DNA of 64,000 nucleotides from Grifola frondosa. Taxonomy: Eukaryota > Basidiomycota > Agaricomycetes > Polyporales > Grifolaceae. The translations under genes and the position numbers were made by a program. Below are positions 59,601-64,000 of this stretch, in pieces; position 1 is the stretch's first letter, and every line of letters starts with the position of its first letter. The stretch is taken from assembly GCA_001683735.1 (NCBI GenBank), contig LUGG01000003.1, forward strand, positions 248,001-312,000, given 5' to 3'. The notes below the pieces were generated by a model. The model saw only the letters and a program-made list of their open reading frames with translations, did no database searches and was not told the DNA's origin.

Positions 59601-60793
59601 TGGAGGACGTCCCAAGCGATCCACGGATGCAGTACAACATGGGTAAATCGGAGAATTCTCCGGTGAATGTCCCATCCTTCCTTCAGAAACATGCTGGCGA
59701 TCCAGCAATCAAGGTAGGCCATTTCTGGATTGTTCGTTGAGTGTGCTGACGCGTTCCGTAGGACTTCTTGCCAAAGCTGAAAGATCACCTTCTTCCTCGC
59801 ATACAGGAGATCATCTCGCAAGAAGCCACCTTCGGCTCTAACTCGACTAGCGTTCCAGGACCTGTGGTCGGTTACGAACATCCACGGGATTCTGTCTTCT
59901 TGAAGAATGATCGCATCTATCATCACAGTCTCATCCGATTCAACTACACTACCTATGACATCAGACGCGACCACAGTGTTGTCAATGCCGGTACCGAGCA
60001 ATGCAATATCATGCTTCTCGCCGACAGTTCTGATCCCGCCGGCTCCGGTCGTTTCTTGTATGCCCGTGTGTTGGGGACATACCATGCAAAAGTCGTTTAT
60101 ATGGGATCTGGAATGCGCGACTACGAACCTCGTCGTATGGACTTTTTATGGGTGCGATGGTACGAAGTCTTGGATGGAAGCAGCTCTCAACTTCCTTCCC
60201 TTCGATTTCCTTCCATGTGCGATGCGTATTCATTTGGATTCGTCAATCCGAGCGATGTGCTACGTAGCTGCCACGTTATTCCTGATTTCGCGGGTGGCAA
60301 GCGCCATGATGATGGTATTGGTACTTCCTGCTGCGCCAAGGATGCCCAGGACTGGTGTCGCTACTACGTGGGCTGGTATGTGTTCGGATATTATTTACTA
60401 GAAATGATTTGACTTGTTCAATCCTTGCAGTTTTTCTGATCGCGACCTTTTGATGCGCCATCACTGGGGATTAGGTGTGGGTCACATCTATGCTCACGGA
60501 GCTGGAATCAAGGTAAACCGTGGTGCCGTGGTGGAAAATGCAATTGATGCACGGTTGGCTATTCTATCCGCGGAGAGAACGGAAGGTGTGCAATGTTCCT
60601 TTCACTGCCTTCGTAGTTCTAACTTAGTGTAGTTGTAGATGATATATCGGACAACCATGAAGAAACTTACAACCCAGATGATGATCCGGAACTAAGTATG
60701 GAAGATCGAGAGAGAGAGGGCTGGGAAGACGTCGAATCAGACGATGAGGCTGAGTATGAGGACGACGTCTCCTCTGGGGAACATGATGAATGA
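56638..60793 (+). CDS. Plavaka-like DNA transposase
   Basis: Long multi-exon transposase common in agaricomycetes. N-terminus has a C2H2-like finger (CICGRSFMTPGSFTKHSRVC). Then PYPNQSSFTLHNWFWNDGVV, PISVPFHAK-type block, YEPYELHWQPEG, VVVALMFASDATHLTDFG, AKLWPLYLSFGNESKYRRG, a Cys knuckle GRCPCPRCLIPLNRVHNMGM, the core MLVVDLMHEFELGVWKALFI (acidic residues of the probable RNase H-like site), AIPVFEGLFPEPHNTRVKDL, AHWHGFAKLRMHTDTTLDIL, LHSLGDYVSTIRLFGTTDSY, YTTYDIRRD, FLWVRWYEVLDG, CHVIPDFAGGKRHDDGIG and an acidic tail. About ten introns. Frame breaks near 57775 and 59493 interrupt conserved stretches. No convincing terminal inverted repeats were found, so element ends are unknown. Plavaka assignment is from memory of the family; a KDZ-type element is the alternative. 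Confidence 0.75.
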
Positions 60794-61486
60794 GAGGCTG
60801 GCTCCGACCATTCGCGCATGTCTTCTCATCATCACGTTCACCCCGTCCTTGTTCCATACTTATTCGTGTCCTCTTACATCCATGTTCTAAGCATCTGTCG
60901 CATTCACGTACGCAAACTCTTCACTTTACTACTGATTCGAGTTGCATATGAATCAAATGGGCATATCTTGCACCATATACTGCACTACCCCTCCTCAAGT
61001 ACTCGAAGTTGGTGTGACTGTTTAAGAACCCAAGGCGAAGAGGGATGAAGAAGAGAGCGGACCGTATATGACAGACTCTGTCCGCTCGGAGCGGCATAAC
61101 GAACTAATTTGGACAGCAGCGCGTTCACTTGTGAGTAGTTGGCGCTGCTCCGCCCGCCCAATCCGATTCCGTCTCTGTCCACAGTTCAGACATCACGCAG
61201 CCACCCGTTCGTTGGATTTAATTTATGTTTAATTTAAGTCATTATCATAGCCCAGCCTCAAACAACCATACTCGAAGTTAATGACTGTACTCCATGGGCC
61301 GTTACATACTTACCCCAGGACGTCGGTAGGAAGGAGTGGTGAGAGGTAGTTGTCCTGTCTTTGTTCGCAGAATCTCTGGATTGGCATATGTATGTTCAAT
61401 TACTTTCCTCCAACCTCGACATCTGCGGTGATAGCCGTTAATTAAGGCAATCTGTCCACATAAGTCGATGGGTCACGTTCACCCAT
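60794..61486. other. 3' flank of transposase
   Basis: No gene seen. Contains CACTACCCCTCCTC at about 60983, which could recall a CACTA-type end, but no matching inverted copy was found upstream of the transposase. Confidence 0.35.
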
Positions 61487-61555
61487 GTGACCTCGGAGGT
61501 GTTCGACTCCTTGAATTCACTCTTGCCTGATGAACTAGTACTAGCATTACGGTGC
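61487..61555 (+). other. Short coding-like stub ending at a module
   Basis: Reads TSEVFDSLNSLLPDELVLALR up to the first motif A copy. LLPDEL recalls SSLPDELLQKLQ at the N-terminus of the Ulp1 protein (48933). It may be a relic first exon cut by the following module; weak evidence. Confidence 0.3.
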
Positions 61556-61563
61556 TCCAGTCG

Positions 61564-61763
61564 CTGCTCACTTCAAGTGGACAGCCATCATTGCTATTGC
61601 TCACTACAAGTGGACAATTGCATCTTGCGTCGTCCGGTTTCCAGACGCGCATTTACTCGATTTCAGACAGACCCCTCGAATTGCCCGCGTCGTCCGGTCT
61701 CCAGACGCGCATTTACTCGATTTCAGACCTTTCGAATTGTCTGCGTCGTCCGGTTTTCCAGAC
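61564..61763 (+). promoter_or_regulatory. Shared A-A-B-B-B module upstream of the 61964 gene
   Basis: Motif A at 61564-61584 (exact core) and about 61598-61618 (CTCACTACAAGTGGAC), motif B at 61632-61646, 61692-61706 and 61748-61763. The first two B copies sit in a 60-base tandem repeat (CGCGCATTTACTCGATTTCA). The start codon is about 200 bases further, after a probable 5' UTR intron. Confidence 0.8.
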
Positions 61764-61963
61764 AGGCGCGTCAATTACTCGACTTTGGACCTTCATCCGG
61801 CCTTCAGACACCTGCTCGATTTACCTTCGAATTCCTCGCGTTGTCCGGTGCTTGCTTGTGCACGATATCCGACCCTCACCCTTTTTCCATCGTCACCTAC
61901 ATTTCAGTGTAAGTGATAGCTTCCGTCTGTACCACTACTATATGCTTACCCGCTGGTATAGCT

Positions 61964-63573
61964 ATGATGCATACTTGTCATACTCTCCTGTACGATCCAA
62001 AAACCTGCCTAGCGGGATCTTCCCGAGGCCCATCGACACCCTGGGACCAATTCCACGACCACAAGGTCATCCGCACCTATGCAATACTCGACAATAATCG
62101 AGTCGCAATATCTCCCAATGCTGACTACATTCCGGCGGAGCCACCTTCTGGGAACCCACCAAAAAGGCCATATGCGGATGGTCGCCGATACACATTCGAA
62201 TTCGCGTTTCAGCCGCAGCAATGGTGTGCCGAGCTGGAGTACATTTCTTGTAGTTATCAGTTGTCAGAGGCCAGTGGTATTATAGACCCAGCCTTCACAT
62301 TGCTGGAGGATGGGCAAACGTTCAAGACGACAAACTGGCACAGCCGTCAAGGCCGAGTTCTTCAGACGTTCTACGAGCCGTTATTTGAGCTGTTCCAGTC
62401 GGAATGGACTGCTGCGACAGCCATTCAGAGCAATGCGTTGCCCCATGTCGTGCGTTCGTGGTCGGAGATAAACACTGCCGAGGAACGCCGCTGCGTCAAA
62501 GACGAACGTCTTACGCTGCAAAAGCAGCGCACGAAAGTCGCTGAGATTCAGCGTCACATCCTAAAGCTGCGAGCATTTACTCAATGGTGCACGCTCATGA
62601 AAGCTTTCCGCGACGGGATTATAATACGTCCAGTCCCTACCTTGTCTGTCGTTGGCACTTGGACAGCCGCGAACGATGAAGTCACCAGGAAGCGACTTGT
62701 GTGGCTAGGTATACCGTGTTGGTATATCGCCTCTTTACCGAAGTCGCCGATTCCAACGTCGCCAAGTGAAATTCGATCAGTTGACTCTCGTCTCACTGGT
62801 TGGGAATGGGATGACGATATGGACCATCCTAAGCCTGAGACGGCGAAGGCGAAGAAGAGGTGTATGGAATCGGACGATGAGGGCTGGAGTGAGGAAGAAA
62901 TGACGGCCATCCCCCTGCGACATACACGCTTCCTGGTGTCCTTCCGGAACGGAAATATCTTAAGCTGAAGAAAAAGGGTGCTACGATCCTTCCCTCTGAG
63001 GTTCCGGTGAAGTTCAGACCTGGTTTGACTCCCAGACCTTCTCCTGGTTGGCAACCGCCACAAGGCGGATATCGCTCTCATTCTCCCAAACCTCGCGCTC
63101 CTCAGCCCCATTCATGGAGCAACAACTATCAACGTCGCTCTCGTTCTCCCGAGCCTCGCGCTCCTCAGCCCCATTCACGGGGCAACAACTATCAACGTCG
63201 CTCTCGCTCTCCCGAGCCTCGCGCTCCTCAGCCCAATTCATGGGGCAACAACTATCGACGTCGCTCTCGTTCTCCCGAGCCTCGCGCTCCTCAGCCCAAT
63301 TCATGGGGCAACAACTATCGACGTTGCTCTCGTTCTCCCGAGCCTCGCGCTCCTCAGCCCAATTCATGGGGCAACAACTATCGACGTCGCTCTCGCTCTC
63401 CCGTTCGCCGCTGGGGTTATTCATCCGCTAGAACACAATGCGAATCTCCAGATCGGTACGACCCTATGGGTGCTGATGTCGGGTGTCGGGCAGGACATGA
63501 TGGCGGCCAGTCTTCCTGCAGTCTGCGAGATGCCAGTGAGTACATCCCATACCAAGGTCAGTGTGCCCGCTAA
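61964..63573 (+). CDS. Unnamed-family protein 2 with RS-type repeat tail, probably incomplete
   Basis: Start at 61964 (MMHTCHTLLYDPKTCLAGSS) after a likely 5' UTR intron (GTAAGT at 61910, TATAG before the start). Blocks: FQPQQWCAELEYISCSYQLS, VLQTFYEPLFELFQSEWTA, VAEIQRHILKLRAFTQWCTL, VGTWTAANDEVTRKRLVWLG with IPCWYI, then an acidic linker (MESDDEGWSEEEM). The ILKLRAF ... LGIPCWYI core resembles VLLDLRAF ... VGVPVWYV of the 53407 gene. A frame break near 62940 leads into YLKLKKKGATILPSEVPVKF and a tail of five 21-residue repeats (RSRSPEPRAPQPNSWGNNYR-type). The frame after 63420 is uncertain and the gene may extend beyond the window through the 127-base repeats. Confidence 0.65.
63073..63399 (+). 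repeat. 63-bp coding tandem repeat, five copies plus a partial
   Basis: Units begin at 63073, 63136, 63199, 63262, 63325 and (partial) 63388, spacing exactly 63. Each encodes RS(R)SPEPRAPQP(N/H)S(W)GNNY(R/Q)R, 21 residues, so the frame is preserved across all units. The Arg-Ser dipeptides resemble SR-protein tails. Confidence 0.9.
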
Positions 63574-63624
63574 CGAAGAAGTAGGCGACATAGGATCAAT
63601 ACATGCCACTGCCGAGCCCGTCAG

Positions 63625-64000
63625 CCTTGAAGGGCTCGAGATCGCTCTCGCCGATATCGGACACTAGCTTCATCCTCCTCTGCAGGAGCAACAAGCTCAT
63701 ATGGACGTTGATGGCAGAGATGCACTAATGACGGACAAGGTACCCCCGCCGTCAATCCCGTTAGCCTTGAAGAGCTCGAGGTCGCTCCGCCGAGCTTCAT
63801 CCTCCCCCGCAGGAGAAACAAGCTCATATGGACGTTGATGGCAGAGATGCACTGATGACGGACAAGGTACCCCCGCCGTCAATCCCGTCAGCCTTGAAGA
63901 GCTCGAGGTCGCTCCCGCCGAGCTTCATCCTCCCCCGCAGGAGAAACAAGCTCATATGGACGTTGATGGCAGAGATGCACTGATGACGGACAAGGTACCC
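63625..64000 (+). repeat. Tandem repeat, 127-140 bp unit, running off the window
   Basis: CCTTGAAG starts at 63625, 63765 and 63892. The later units are nearly identical (GCAGGAGAAACAAGCTCATA, GACGTTGATGGCAGAGATGC, ACGGACAAGGTACCC). Translated, a unit reads SLEELEVAPAELHPPPQEKQ and AHMDVDGRDALMTDKVPPP, so it is probably coding sequence of the upstream gene. Confidence 0.8.

Noticed and set aside
60983..61000. CACTAC end suggesting a CACTA transposon terminus
   Set aside because: No inverted partner or target duplication found upstream of the transposase.
46818..61763. Motifs A and B as terminal or subterminal repeats of individual transposons
   Set aside because: They sit on the 5' side of each gene and point at the start codon; no matching copies flank the 3' sides, except one isolated B block near 46857. 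Kept only as an alternative in the findings.

Overview
The window is nuclear DNA of a filamentous basidiomycete, most likely an agaricomycete (wood-decay type, perhaps Polyporales). Genes are split by many 45-70 nt GT-AG introns, and the families present are typical of that group: secreted polyporopepsin-like proteases, DUF6533 seven-helix proteins, FunK1 kinases, DUF6698, and a thaumatin-like protein. Product names rest on reading translations against remembered family features; no search was run.

Layout. 0-1.5 kb: 3' part of NADP isocitrate dehydrogenase. 2.3-4 kb: two tandem retropepsin-like copies (minus strand), the first broken. 4.1-4.3 kb: adjacent intron-containing tRNA-Arg(CCG) and tRNA-Thr(CGT). 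5.8-20.5 kb: a segment present about three times in different states of decay. Its unit is aspartic protease (+), DUF6533 protein (-), mitochondrial calcium uniporter (+) and a DUF6533 3' relic (-). Two proteases are intact, two DUF6533 genes look full length, one uniporter is nearly intact and one is a pseudogene. 21 kb: tRNA-Gln(CTG) and a degenerate tRNA-Thr. 21.9-42 kb is mostly single-copy: a Zn2Cys6 transcription factor, a Walker-type AAA ATPase, a thaumatin-like protein, a coiled-coil membrane protein, a BTB protein and the beta-1,3-glucan synthase FKS. 42.5-45.7 kb: three kinds of tandem repeat. 43.4-64 kb: an accessory block with DUF6698, a Cys-rich protein, a Ulp1/SENP-type SUMO protease, a FunK1 kinase, two distant members of one unnamed family (the second ending in an RS-type 21-residue repeat) and a Plavaka-like transposase.

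The main novelty is in the accessory block. Five genes of unrelated type (Ulp1 protease, FunK1 kinase, both unnamed-family genes, transposase) carry the same upstream module: one or two copies of a 21-nt near-palindrome (motif A), sometimes a related motif C, then one to three copies of a 15-nt inverted repeat (motif B), always in that order and pointing at the start codon. I noticed these motifs nowhere else in the window. It looks like a shared promoter that ties a transposase, a SUMO protease, a kinase and unknown proteins into one regulon.

A caution: at least 14 isolated one- or two-base frame breaks sit inside otherwise conserved coding exons, three of them in the normally essential glucan synthase. 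Uncorrected assembly indels are the simplest explanation, so genes called broken only by such breaks should not be taken as pseudogenes yet.
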